Shown here: piece after piece, positions 48,155 to 58,555 of the stretch
How positions within the stretch are numbered: position 1 is the first letter of the stretch
Layout of the letters: the number at the start of each line of letters is the position of its first letter
From: Ariolimax columbianus
Taxonomy: Eukaryota; Mollusca; Gastropoda; Stylommatophora; Arionidae
Assembly (NCBI GenBank): GCA_036924085.1
Contig: JAVGWX010000025.1
Coordinates: 26,155,488 to 26,219,487 of the forward strand
DNA: 64,000 nucleotides
Direction of reading: 5' to 3'
Notes under the pieces: model-generated
The model's database searches: none
Told to the model about the DNA's origin: nothing
The model's input: the letters and a program-made list of their open reading frames with translations, nothing else
Position numbers and translations under genes: made by a program

Positions 48155-48285
48155 ATCGGACCGAAATGTGTAAATATCTTAGTCAAGCTATAATTTAGCG
48201 ACACAACGCATCCCATTCTCCAGACTACATTCTGCTACTCGTTCAGGGTTTGGTAGCGGGAGATTGAGAACGAACGCATAACTAG
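48155..48285 (+). mobile_element. Family A repeat, 3' fragment
   Basis: It holds atcggaccgaaatgtgtaaa, acaacgcatcccattctcc and tggtagcgggagattgag. The 5' half is missing. Confidence 0.85.
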
Positions 48286-48424
48286 AAAACATAGAATTCA
48301 ATCTTTCTCTTTTTCACTTCCAGTTATAATGCTGCACACCTTTTCCTAGCCGACCTTCAACTCCCCACCTTCCCCACCGCCCACCTCTCTTTCTATTTTT
48401 TTTCAGTATTGTTTTAATATGAAG

Positions 48425-49037
48425 TACCGGGGTTAAGATGCTTAGCAGCGCATGAGCTTCAGCGGTCAGCGACCCATAGCTGACTGCAAGCGTCAGGGCC
48501 AGCGAACCAGAGCTGCCAAGAGCCTTCTACACCTCCACGCGGTGATCATGGATAACAGACTGCAACAGGGCAGACTGGCTAAGGAGAAGGGATCGAAGAG
48601 GGAATGCTAACCCGGTACAGCAGACTGGCTAAGGAGAAGGGATCGAAGAGGGAATGCTAACCCGGTACAGCAGACTGGCTAAGGAGAAGGGATCGAAGAG
48701 GGAATGCTAACCCGATACTCTGATTGGCTAAGGAGAAGGGATCGAAGAGGGAATGCTAACCCGGTACTCTGATTGGCTAAGGAGAAGGGATCGAAGAGGG
48801 AATGCTAACCCGGTACTCAAAAAATACTTGGTGAAGGTTGATGTGTTGGACCGAAAGGTGCAAATTTCTCAATCAAGTTGTAAAGTACGACAGAACGCAT
48901 TCCGTTCTCTGTACTACATTCAGCTAATTAAGCCGTTTTAAGGTTTGGTAGTGGGAGATTGTGAATGAATGAAGCCAAGCCAAGCCAAGCCAAGCCAAAC
49001 CAAGCCAAGCCAAGCCAAGCTAAGCCAAGCCAAGCCA
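48425..49037 (+). mobile_element. Family A repeat with internal tandem expansion
   Basis: This is a full-length type copy from ggggttaagatgcttagcag to a (ccaag) tail of about 65 bases. Its middle holds an array of five 49-50-bp units, which lengthens this copy relative to the others. It encodes no protein motif. Confidence 0.9.
48565..48815. repeat. 49-50-bp tandem repeat inside family A, 5 units
   Basis: Units run from ctggctaaggagaaggg to ggaatgctaacccggtac. Two junction types (cagcagactgg and tctgattgg) alternate by position, showing at least two duplication events. Confidence 0.92.
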
Positions 49038-49039
49038 TA

Positions 49040-51010
49040 TAAAGTATCGTTTCTTTTTATATTTCTCAACTATTTGACACCTTATTTAAATGTCTGTCAA
49101 AAGTTCTCTATCCATGCCTACTCTCGTCGGGACGTCGTTATTTGTTTGTTTCTCTTCCATGAGATGCGACACATTCTTTTGGTTAACTATATTCCCATAG
49201 CCTCTATTTTGTTTTCCAGCTGTTTCTTCGTAGTCCATCTTTTTGCACTATATAATAAGGTTGCATTTTTATAACACCTGCTGAATCTAATTTCTAATGT
49301 ATTGGTTATTTGTCTGGATGCCAATACATAAGTTAAGTACACGTTTCACCTTTCCTATTCTCTTCGCCACGACCCTCTCTCACACCAGCCATCTTTTGTA
49401 ATTACCTGTGTCAGATATAGATAGCTGTCTACCTGTTCTAGTATTACTATGTTCACTTGTATAATCATTTTTGCTGCACATTTGTTTTGGTAATTTTAAT
49501 TTTGTTTCATTAATGTTAATGTCTAAATCATATTCATTACTTCTAGTGCTGGATATCTGCACCAGATCTTGCAGCGCTTTCTTACTTTTAAGATGGCAAA
49601 ACAGTGTCTTCTGCTACATCGTTCGTCTTTAGACCTCAACTTCAATGGATCTAACAGAGGCAGCAGTCGACTCAAGGCTCTTACGCTTGCATACAGCTTC
49701 TCGTGGAAGGACACCGGCTGTCGCCAAATGCTACTTCTTTTATCGGTATACAGTGAGACAGAACTGAAAAATATGTTTTGCCTTCACGCTGGCTGTGCCG
49801 CAGGCACAAAGGTCTGTAGTGCCAATCCTGAACTTGTTGTACAGATGGCATCTACGTCTGTTGTGACCTGTGCGTAGCCGGAGAATTATCACCTGGTCTC
49901 GCCTGGAGAGTTGATGGTTGGCATCGTTTTCTATGTGGCAAGGATGGTCTTTTTTCCCTTTTGCATTGTACGTTGCCCTGATGAATGCTTTTGTCTCATT
50001 GTATGTGATTCTGCATCACTGGGCTGCAGCATTCCTCCCTCTCTGGCAAGTCTGTCCGCCTCCTCGTTGCCTGGAATGTTACAGTGGGCTGGTATCCACT
50101 GGACTGTACTTTTTTTTATTTGAAGCACTGAGACAGGCGTTCAAGCGAGTCTGCCAGAGCACCAAGCTCATTTTTGAGCTGGTTCTTGAGGGCCATTTAC
50201 ACTGCGAGAGCGTCTGGGAAAATGACCACTTGCTTTTCTGCCTGCTCCTTATGGGGTATAAGGGTTTCAGCTGCTTGTCTCAGGGCACTGGCCTTGGCAC
50301 TGATGTTCCCGCAGCGTCTCCTAGTAGCAAATGCTGCTGAGTATACTTTGCTTTGTAGTTTTATAGTGATGCCTCCTCCCCCGTTTCCAATGGAATCTTT
50401 GGCTGAGCCATCCATTGGTGGGAATTTTTGGTTGACGCAATATAGCGTCATCAGCATATCTCAGATTGTTGATTATTATTCCATTTATGTTTAGTCCAGA
50501 CACTCTTACCACCTATCTGACGATTGTCTCTGTGTAATGATAAAGAGATGAAATGACAACACATGCCCTGTCTCACAGCTCTTTAGATATCAATATAAAG
50601 TTAGTAATTCTTGCCTAAAAACACTTCCCCCGCCCCCCAAACCCACCAACACTCCCCCCACCCAGCATAGCTTATTGATTAGCTTATCATCATTATTACC
50701 AACCAGATTTCTGGTAGGCTTCCAATGAACATTTCATGTTGGACTTTGTCAAAGGCTTTACTATAGTCTAAACACACATATTGACACTCTTGTGTACTTC
50801 TATGCTAGCATCCTAAGGCAAACTAATGCCTCCCTAGTTCCGATGTTTTGTCTAAACCCAAACTGCTCCACACCTACTTAAATAGTGATTGTATTTGTAA
50901 TTCCTGCCTTGATGATCTTGAAGAGCATTATGGTCAAATGACTCGTAAAGTTATTGTTCGTTAGCCCGTGCAATCCACCGCTTGAAGTTTTTTAGGTAAT
51001 GGTATAAAAG
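49040..51010 (-). pseudogene. LINE reverse transcriptase fossil with nested insertion
   Basis: Reading the minus strand: KDLMTSTFIPLPKKLQAVDC, RTITL and LFKIIKAGI, EQFGFRQNIGTREALVCLRML, then VDYSKAFDKVQHEMF-like text (frame-shifted in part), TETI and GLNINGIIINNLRYADDAIL. An interruption of about 0.9 kb comes next, after which it resumes with LQDLVQISS, YDLDININETK, VTKDGWCERGSWRR, and TLLYSAKRWTTKKQLENKIEAM. All main polymerase blocks are recognisable, including the YADD catalytic box, but stops, shifts and the insertion kill it. A poly-C-rich patch near 50630 interrupts another block. The clade is not assigned. Confidence 0.85.
49580..50450 (-). mobile_element. Jockey-like RNase H fragment nested in another LINE
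   Basis: The minus strand reads MDGSAKDSIGNGGGGI (RNase H opening), SAKASALRQAAETLI (catalytic Glu position changed to Ala-containing text), VVIFPDALAV (Asp region), and VQWIPAHCNIPGNEEADRLA (the conserved end of the domain). Polymerase motifs of the host LINE occur on both sides, at YADDAIL and at LQDLVQ. The fragment therefore sits just after the host's catalytic box. Exact ends and any target-site duplication are not clear to me. Confidence 0.75.
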
Positions 51011-51525
51011 TGGAAGTCATCACGTCTTTCGGTATGAATCGTTTATCCTCGGATGTCATCAAGTCTTTCGGTATGAATCGTTTATCCTCGGATGTCATCA
51101 AGCCTTTCGGTATGAATCGTTTATCCTCGGATGTCATCAAGTCTTTCGGTATGAATCGTTTATCCTCGGATGTCATCAAGTCTTTCGGTATGAATCGTTT
51201 ATCCTCGGATGTCATCAAGTCTTTCGGTATGAATGGTTTATCCTCGGATGTCATCAAGTCTTTCGGTATGAATCGTTTATCATCGGATGTGATCAAGTCT
51301 TTCGGTATGAATCGTTTATCCTCGGATGTCATCAAGTCTTTCGGTATGAATGGTTTATCCTCGGATGTCATCAAGTCTTTCGGTATGAATCGTTTATCAT
51401 CGGATGTCATCAAGTCTTTCAGTATGAATCGTTTATCATCGGATGTGATCAAGTCTTTCAGTATGAATCGTTTATCATCGGATGTGATCAAGTCTTTCGG
51501 TATGAATCGTGTATTGTATATCATA
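51011..51525. repeat. 39-bp minisatellite inside LINE, 13 units
   Basis: The unit contains tttcggtatgaatcgtttat and cctcggatgtcatcaagtc. Both strands stay open. On the minus strand each unit reads FIPKDLMTSEDKR, and the final unit passes in frame into FIPLPKK of the adjacent LINE fossil. The unit therefore derives from LINE coding DNA. Confidence 0.94.
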
Positions 51526-51902
51526 TAGCACCACTGTGTAATTATATCTACGTCAAAGGTCCCTAAGGTTTTTAACATTTATATTGGAACATTTTCTGAG
51601 CTCAGCTTTCTCCTGTTTCCTCCATCTCATTGCTTTATTCAACTCTGATTTCAGGTCCTCCGTTGTTTTGTAGCTTATATCATGGAAGTGATCCATAAAA
51701 TACTCAGACCAACATCTTCAAATATCCACCGTATCAAAGTTATGTTATCATCCACATTCTTAACATATACTCCTACTTTGACTCTAATTCTCTCATGCGG
51801 GTTCTTACTTCCTTGACGCTCGACTATATCTTATATTGCAGTACTTGGATATCTCCCTCATTCACTTTTATTTCGCTAGACTGTGTTGATCGTGTCATCA
51901 AC
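51526..51902 (-). other. Possible upstream LINE remains
   Basis: Weak minus-strand text (NPHERIRVKV, RWIFEDVGL) may be the fingers region of the same LINE. It is too eroded to be sure. Confidence 0.3.
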
Positions 51903-52066
51903 AAAGTATAAAAGCAACGAAATTATACTTTTAAATTGCTAGAAAAGTTTGAATTTGATTTATAAAAGCAACGAAATTATACTTTTAAATTGCTAGAAAA
52001 GTTTGAATTTGATTTATAAAAGCAACGAAATTATACTTTTAAATTGCTAGAAAAGTTTGAATTATA
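51903..52066. repeat. 54-bp minisatellite, 3 units
   Basis: Near-identical AT-rich units contain ataaaagcaacgaaattata and gctagaaaagtttgaattt. Confidence 0.93.
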
Positions 52067-52389
52067 TTTTCCGCACAATAAACGTCATTTTAGCAGTACA
52101 GGACAATCAGTAATATCTGAAATTGACTATTGTTCAATTTGTGTAATTTTTTTACCAGTTTGTTTTAACTTTATCTAAATTAGTGTTTATGTCTTCATTT
52201 TCAATTGTCAAAAAGTAGCAACAGGAAAATAATCGATTTGTCACGTATTTCATTTTGAATGTGCGTCTTAGATATGTAAGGAGACAGTATTAACATAGAG
52301 AAAACAGAAGTTATGACGATTACAAGATAGGAAATACAAACTACAATATTCATAAAATACCACGTTGGATAGTGGTAAGTAATGTATGT
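52067..52389. other. Unassigned AT-rich sequence
   Basis: Nothing recognised. Confidence 0.3.
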
Positions 52390-52575
52390 TTTGGAGAATT
52401 GGATCCCTAATCATGTCTGGATTGGGCAGTTGAATCACAAGTCATGTCTGGATTGGACAGTTGAATCACAAGTTATGTCTGGATTGGGGAGTTCAATCAC
52501 AAGTTATGTCTGGATTGGGGAGTTCAATCACAAGTTATGTCTGGATTGGGCAGTTGAATCACAAGTTATGTTTGC
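52390..52575. repeat. 31-bp minisatellite, 6 units
   Basis: Units share tatgtctggattggg and gttgaatcacaag with alternate cag/gag forms. Confidence 0.9.
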
Positions 52576-52699
52576 CGTGATGATTCGAATCATTGGTAAT
52601 GTCTGTGTTGTAGAGTTGAAAACACTGACAATGGCTGTTGAGGAGTCTGAATCATAGTATTTCTTTTGAGTTGATATGGAAAGTATAGAGGTGGCTTTG

Positions 52700-52995
52700 A
52701 AAATATATTCTGAGGGACTGAATGGTCTCGAGGTCGGCCTCGTGTGCTGAAGGTCGTGGGTTCAAAACTGTGGATACCTAGATTTTGTCACGTGGACTTT
52801 CTAGTATTTCACCGGATCTCTAGGTAGTAGAGATCGGGCGCTCGTGTGCAGTGACGCGCACGTTAAAAGTCCCTCGGCAGTTGGACATCGAAAAGATTAG
52901 GCTAACTTAACGGCCGCTGCTCAGGCAAAATTCAAAATTATGTTTACAATCTACCGAATGTATTTCGGTATTATCGCATGTGCTACGGAGCTCGT
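52700..52995 (+). mobile_element. tRNA-derived SINE
   Basis: The head carries actgaatggtctcgaggtcg (A-box-like) and gtcgtgggttcaaaac (B-box-like) at tRNA spacing. The body holds gtgacgcgcacgttaaaagt and ccctcggcagttgg, wording typical of molluscan SINE bodies as I recall them. No target-site duplication was confirmed. Confidence 0.75.
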
Positions 52996-53233
52996 GCAGT
53001 GTGCTGAGATTCTCTAAAAATATGGAGACGAAACAGAGCCATTATGGGTTAAACCACGTGCAATGACGTTGATTCTTGGACTAAACTAAGGTTCACTATT
53101 TGGCCCTAACGACTCGAGAGTTCACGCGGCGAATTGTTTTCCAAATGGTAATACGCTTTAATCGATTACCTAATAATCGGGTTAGGCATTGTAACGATAC
53201 TGCATCCGATTGTGAACACGAACATGTGACAAC

Positions 53234-53234
<1 letters not shown>

Positions 53235-53273
<39 letters not shown>

Positions 53274-53399
53274 TAGAGAGCGAGAGCGATAAAGAAAGAG
53301 ATAGCGAGAGATGGATCGAGAGAGAGTGTGAAAATAGAAAGAGAGAGAGATCGAGAGAGATAAAGAAAGAAAGAGCGAGAGAGTGTGTGAAAATAGAAA

Positions 53400-53430
<31 letters not shown>

Positions 53431-53660
53431 AGAGAGAGAACGCGAGAGAGAGAGCGAGAGAGAGAGCGAGAGAGAGAGAGCGAGAGAGAGAGCGAGAGAG
53501 ATAAAGAAAGAGAGAGAGAGTGTGAAAATAGAGCGAGAGAGAGAGCGCGAGAGAGAGAGCGAGAGCGAGAGTGAGAGAGATAAAGAAAGAGAGAGAGAGA
53601 GAGAGAGAGTGAAAATAGAGAGAGAGAGAGAGAAAGAGAGAGAAAGAGACAGAGAGATGC
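53235..53660. repeat. (GA)n polypurine microsatellite
   Basis: About 430 bases of ga with gcga, gaaa and tgaaaatag interruptions. The near-absence of pyrimidines on the plus strand is notable. Confidence 0.95.
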
Positions 53661-53934
53661 ATGTCCTGAAACGTTTCGCTCGTTTCCTCAACAATCAGTC
53701 AAGGCCTTATGGTTTAATGATGAGCTAGCTTAAATGTTTTCAAGCAGAGCCCATTTCATCAAACCACTTTCTGTCGCCCCGAACACACGGACGGGTAAGG
53801 GCGCAATCTCCATGGACCGAATGTGAGTGCCGAGCTTGTAAAAAATGAGGAGAAGGCCCTGCTGGCACGTAACATCCGTGCCTATCCATCTATCTCAGCA
53901 AATCATCATCAACAATACATAATAATCATGATCG

Positions 53935-54600
53935 TGGTATCAAGATGCCGAGCAGCGCATGAGCTGCAGTGGTCAGCGACCCATAGCTGACTACTAGCGT
54001 CAGGGCCAGCGAACCAGAGCTGCCAAGACCCTTCTACCTCTCCAGGCGGTGATCCTGGATAACAGGCTGCAGCAGGGCGGACTGGGTAAGGAGAAGGGAC
54101 CGATGAGGGAATGCTAACCCGGTACTCAAAAAATGCTTGCTGAAGTCGGATGTGTTGGACCGAAGGGTGCAAATATCGCAGTCAAGCTGTAAACTACGAC
54201 ATTACGCATTCCGTTATCTGGACTACATTCTGCTAATTAAGCCCTTTCAGTGTTTGGTAGCGGGAGATTGAGAACGAACGAAGCCAAGCCAAGCTAAGCC
54301 AAGCCGAGCTAAACTAAGCCAAGCCAAGCCAAGCTAAGCCAAACCAAGCCAAATCAAGCCAAGCCAATCCATCCAAGTCAAACCAAGCCAACCCAAGTCA
54401 AGCCAAGCCAAGCTAAGCCAAACCAAGCCAAATCAAGCCAAGCCAATCCATCCAAGCCAAACCAAGCCAAGCAAAGCCAAGCCAAGCCAAGCCAAACCCA
54501 AACCAAGCCAAGCCTCGTCAAACCAAGCCAAACCAAGCCAACCGAAATCAAAGCAAACCAAGCCTAGCCAAACCAAGCCAAACCAAGCCAAACCCATGAT
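53935..54600 (+). mobile_element. Family A repeat with long (ccaag)n tail
   Basis: This is the most complete copy: atcaagatgccgagcagcgc, the ggaccgaagggtgcaaat block, acgcattccgttatctgg, then gagaacgaacg. A degenerate ccaag tail of about 315 bases follows. A pentanucleotide tail next to a fixed 3' end fits a SINE or non-autonomous LINE derivative. Confidence 0.9.
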
Positions 54601-54959
54601 CATGAACCCACTACACTGTGAAGCCAGTAATGGCAGATTGACATTACGTTTCGCATAAGAAGATAACAGAGACCTTCTTGTCTTGAACCTCCACCTCACA
54701 AACCTGCTCATAATGTATAAATGTAACTACGATGTAGTTGTTGACATATGAGGATGAAATGAAGGTCTCCAGGCGATTTGGAAACAACAGATTAGTTGAC
54801 TACGACTACTTCATATAAGAAAACATCCCTCCTTGCTGTTAACCATACCAGAGTATAGGATGAAAGGCGGTCGTTAAGGAGGCAGAAAATCTTATAAGTG
54901 GGTGAATAACTGGAGATGAATCGGACAATGCCTTTTAGATTGCACCTTTGCTCCAAGAG
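54601..54959. other. Unassigned sequence, possibly upstream LINE
   Basis: No clear motif. It precedes a CR1/L2-like fossil. Confidence 0.3.
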
Positions 54960-55830
54960 TACGCCGGAAATTAATTGCAGCCGGCCTTCGATGCGGAGAT
55001 GACACTCGATGGAAGTGATAGTCAGACTGTATAAAGCATTGGTTTAGACCTAGATTGGAGTACTGTCTACAGGTGTGGAGGCATAATCATAAAAGAGATA
55101 TAAACATGCTGGAAAGGATACAAAGAAGACCGACAAAACTGATAGTGGGATTCCAGAATTACAGTTATGAGGAAAGAGGTTTTGAGAGGTTAACCATTTA
55201 AAAAAAAAAAATACAACCAACTACAAGAACAAGCGGACAAGTTAATTAAAGAAAGGTCCAGATTAGATATTCTGAATTTTTTTTTTTAGTGAGAGAGTGC
55301 TGATTGCTTGGAATGCATTGCCAGGTGACATAGTGGAGACAGTGGCACGTACTGCATTTGGGAATAGATTGGGTGTGTATAGCTTTAAGAGAATAGATTG
55401 GGTCTGTATAGCTTTAAGAGAATAGATTGGGTGTTCAAAGCTTTGAGAGAATATTTCTGGTGTTTAGAATTAAGAGAATACAGTGGGTGTGCATAGCTTT
55501 AAGAGAATAGATTGGGTCTGCATAGCCTTAAGAGAATAGATTGGGTCTGCATAGCTTTAAGAGAATAGATTGGGTGTGTATAGAATTAAGAGAATACAGT
55601 GGGTGTGCATAGCTTTAAGAGAATAGATTGGGTGTGTATAGCTTTAAGAGAATATATTGGGTCTGCATAGCTTTAAGAGAATAGATTGGGTGTGTATAGC
55701 TTTAAGAGAATATATTGGGTGTGCATAGCTTTAAGAGAATAGATTGGGTGTTCAAAGCTTTAAGAGTAATGTAAATGAAACTGGTTGCATAAACACTCTG
55801 CAGAGTCTTCTAAACCAGTATACAGAAGTT
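54960..55830 (+). pseudogene. CR1/L2-like LINE reverse transcriptase C-terminal fossil
   Basis: The plus strand reads IVRLYKALV then PRLEYCLQVWRH (family LYKxLVRPxLEYCxxxW), DINMLERIQRR with TKLIVGFQNYSYEERGFERL (family LExxQRRATKxIxGLxxLSYEERLxxL). After an a-rich break come FFSERVLIAWNALPGDIV and FGNRLGVYSFK (family FFSxRVxxxWNxLPxxIV and FKNRLDxxW). The order is right and the match is strong. Stops and an intervening 29-bp array break it. The 3' untranslated end (cttctaaaccagtatac) closes with an (aagtt) repeat, as at 7.1 kb. Confidence 0.9.
55340..55770. repeat. 29-bp minisatellite inside LINE, about 14 units
   Basis: The unit contains gaatagattgggtgtgtata and gctttaaga. The founding unit is the LINE codons NRLGVYSFKRI. 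The unit length breaks the frame. Confidence 0.9.
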
Positions 55831-55900
55831 AAGTTAAGTTAAGTTAAGTTAAGTTACGTTAAGTTAAGTTAAGTTAAGTAATGTTAAGTTAAGTTAACTC
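55826..55900. repeat. (AAGTT)n tail of LINE
   Basis: About 14 pentanucleotide units with few changes, directly after the LINE 3' untranslated end. It is consistent with the family's terminal repeat. Confidence 0.85.
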
Positions 55901-55959
55901 AATTGAGTCACTGTATGTCAAGAATGTATTCATTCGCTTCTGTTTCTTATGCCACTTCC

Positions 55960-56640
55960 ATCAAGATGTTCTCTGTTCTAGGCTGATACTCTAGTATAAG
56001 AAGATGTTCTTTGTTCTAGGCTAACATTCTAGTATAGGAAGATATTCTCTGTTCTCTGTTCTAGGTTGATACTCGAGTATAGAAAGATGTTCTCTGTTCT
56101 CTGTTCTTGCCTGACACTATAGTAAAGGAAGATGTTCTCTGTTCTCTGTTCTAGGCTGACACTCTAGTAAAGGAAGAAGTTCTCTATTCTCTATTTTAGG
56201 CGGACACTCTAGTAAAGGAAGATGTTCTCTGTTCTACGCTGACATTCTAGTAAAGGAAGATGTTCTCTATTCTCTATTTTAGGCTGACACTCTAGTAAAG
56301 AAAGATGTTCTCTGTTCTTAGCTGAGACTGTAGTATAGTAAGATGTTCCTCTTCTAGACTGAAAATGTAGTATAGTAAGATTTTCTCTGTTCTAAGCTGA
56401 AAATGCAGTATAGGAAAATGTTCTATATTCTAGGCTGAAAATGTAGTATAGTAAGATTTTCTCTGTTCTAAGCTGATACTCGAGTATAGAAAGATGTTCT
56501 CTGTTCTCTGTTCTAGCCTGACACTCTAGTAAAGGAAGATGTTCTCTGTTTTTAGCTGAGACTAGGTTAGGAAGATGTTCTCTGTTCTAAGCTGATACTC
56601 TAGTAAAGGAAGATGTTTTCTGTTCTATGCTGACAAAGAA
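55960..56640. repeat. 36-45-bp minisatellite, about 16 units
   Basis: Units share aggaagatgttctctgttct, with an extra ctctgttct in some, and gctgacactctagta. Lengths and sequence vary, so it is an older array. Confidence 0.85.
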
Positions 56641-56894
56641 AACAATGGGAGGTATATCGCCTTTAAAATGAATATCCCAGAACGGGCGTGAGCTAACCTT
56701 GTGTAATGCTTCCTATTTGTGTGCCCTGCAATAGAATATAGAATGCACAATGCAAGCGTTTGCACACGTTGGCGTAATCGTTTTGACCCGGACATCGCCA
56801 TCTGTGTTATTCAAGTGTCAATCACGGTGCACATGGTAGCACCTGGTGCTCTCTATTCTGATCTGTGTGTCGCCACTCTTTTAAGTTTATGCGT

Positions 56895-57245
56895 GTTGTT
56901 CAAGTCATAATGGAACTCTCTCTTATGGTTGTTCTGCAGAGTTGTTTCTGTCTTCTTTTCCTGCTGCCAGATGGTGACCACATAAATGCATGCAGATAAA
57001 ATGTTTTGTTTATAATCCTTTAAGAACATTTCCCATGTATACATGCCTCTAATTCTTAACGACTGATGAAACACATTGTTGATTTATGACTTATCTATTT
57101 GTTTTGTTGGTTATGAATCCAATGTTCAACAGCTTTCTAAGATACTTATTTTCAAATGTATGTAGTTTCTTTTCCAATGCCTTTGTTAGTTGCCAGAATT
57201 AACATCCACGTGCGAGTATTGGTTTTCCGTTGGAGTTAAATAACT
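56895..57245 (-). pseudogene. LINE reverse transcriptase C-terminal fossil
   Basis: The minus strand reads LTKALEKKLHTFENKYLRKLL then NIGF and NKTNR (family LTKxxExKLxxFExxCLRRLLxI). It corresponds to the segment just before the FGHVxR block. Only about 100 residues are recognisable. Confidence 0.7.
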
Positions 57246-57299
57246 AATGTCAAAACTGAACACAAACATCAAATGAAAAACGGTACATCGTAACAACAG

Positions 57300-57655
57300 A
57301 AATGAATTGTCTGCGAAAATTTTTTACCCGTAACAAGGAGAGACATGATCAGAAACAATGACATCAGGAGACTTGTTGAAAGAGCACCAGTATTTAACTA
57401 CATTAAAAGACAGCAACTAAAATGATTTGGTCCCGTAACAAGACTAACCCCCCCCCCCCCCCCCCCCCCCCCTCCCCACTTGCAATGGTATTTAGATACA
57501 ACGGATTTAAAGCCAATGGCCGACCACGAAAAGATGGCTTACATAAATATCTATTGCGGTCAATGATACAGTCCATGGGGCACACAGACGGGCTCGTTCT
57601 AGAGATCTCTTCATAACATGTCACTGAAAGGCACAACGGGATAAGCCAAAAGAAG
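57300..57655 (+). pseudogene. LINE C-terminal fossil, opposite orientation
   Basis: The plus strand reads RDMIRNNDIRRLVERAPVFN, then YIKRQQLKXFGPVTRL (family RQQLKWFGHVxRM). After a poly-C run comes NGRPRKDGLHKYL (family GRPRKRWxDxV). It is the part that would follow the segment encoded just to the left on the other strand, suggesting two copies, or an inversion within one family. Confidence 0.75.
57448..57472. repeat. Poly(C) tract
   Basis: A homopolymer of about 25 C interrupting the LINE fossil. Confidence 0.9.
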
Positions 57656-57689
57656 AAGACAGTTTCAATATCTGCTTTTCTTGTTCATT

Positions 57690-57915
57690 TTCAGACATCA
57701 GAACTGTCGTCAGCATCATCTTCATCCTCTGGTTAATCAGACTGATTGTAAGGTTCTATGGGAATGTATATCCATTGGACCCTATCTTCTGGTTGATGAA
57801 ACTGATTGTAAGGTTCTATGGGAATGTCTATCAATTGGACCCTATCCTCTGATTGATCAGACTGATTGTAAGGTTATATGGGAATGTACATCCATTGAAC
57901 CCTATCCATCTGTGG
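57690..57915. repeat. 60-bp tandem repeat, about 3.5 units
   Basis: Units share tgattgtaaggttctatggg and accctatc with a few substitutions. Confidence 0.9.
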
Positions 57916-57929
57916 TAGTTGTTTCGCCG

Positions 57930-58555
57930 CCGCGATTCAATTTCAACCAGTGTTCGTAAAGCGATCTCAGTCCCACCAGGCGGAGCGATAGCGCGGGCTT
58001 GCGGAAAACGCTTGCTCGCCTTTCCTCGTAGAGGTATCGGGAAGCGGTTTTTTTTGGCGTCTCCTCCGCCGAGGTTCGCTGCTCTGGTCCGTATCAAGAA
58101 ACGTTGTCAGTCGGTGGTGATTTATCTAATGCTTATAGCAGAGCTCGACAGTTCGTCTCGCTGGTGGTCAGACTCTAACAAAAAGCTTGTGACCGGCAAA
58201 TGGAAAGCAGGAATCGTGCCTCAAGGCCCTGTGTTCTCCCGTGGACCAACCCTCGGGAGAAGGGTAGGCTGGTAGGCCAAATTGTCTCTAGTCCCAGTGA
58301 AATTCATCGCCGGGGTCGTTGGAATCCGTTCTGCACAGAGCGCTGCCATCCCTCCTCGAGCCAGCCCGGTCGGTCGATCGTCTGGTGTGTGTAGGGGTCC
58401 GTGTCAGGCGGTCCTATGTCGCCGGAGTGAGGGTCGGGGGGGGGGGGGAAACCGTCCGTCCGTTTGTCAGTCGATCCCTGCGGCCGTCCCAGTGAAGTTT
58501 TTTACACACTTGTCTTTCGCCGACCGGTATGTGCGGTACGTACGTATCCGACATA
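57930..58555 (+). other. Probable rDNA 5' external transcribed spacer
   Basis: The composition switches abruptly from AT-rich to GC-rich immediately upstream of the 18S start. This region contains a run of g near 58440. Position and composition suggest 5' ETS or spacer. I cannot identify a promoter or processing site. Confidence 0.55.
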
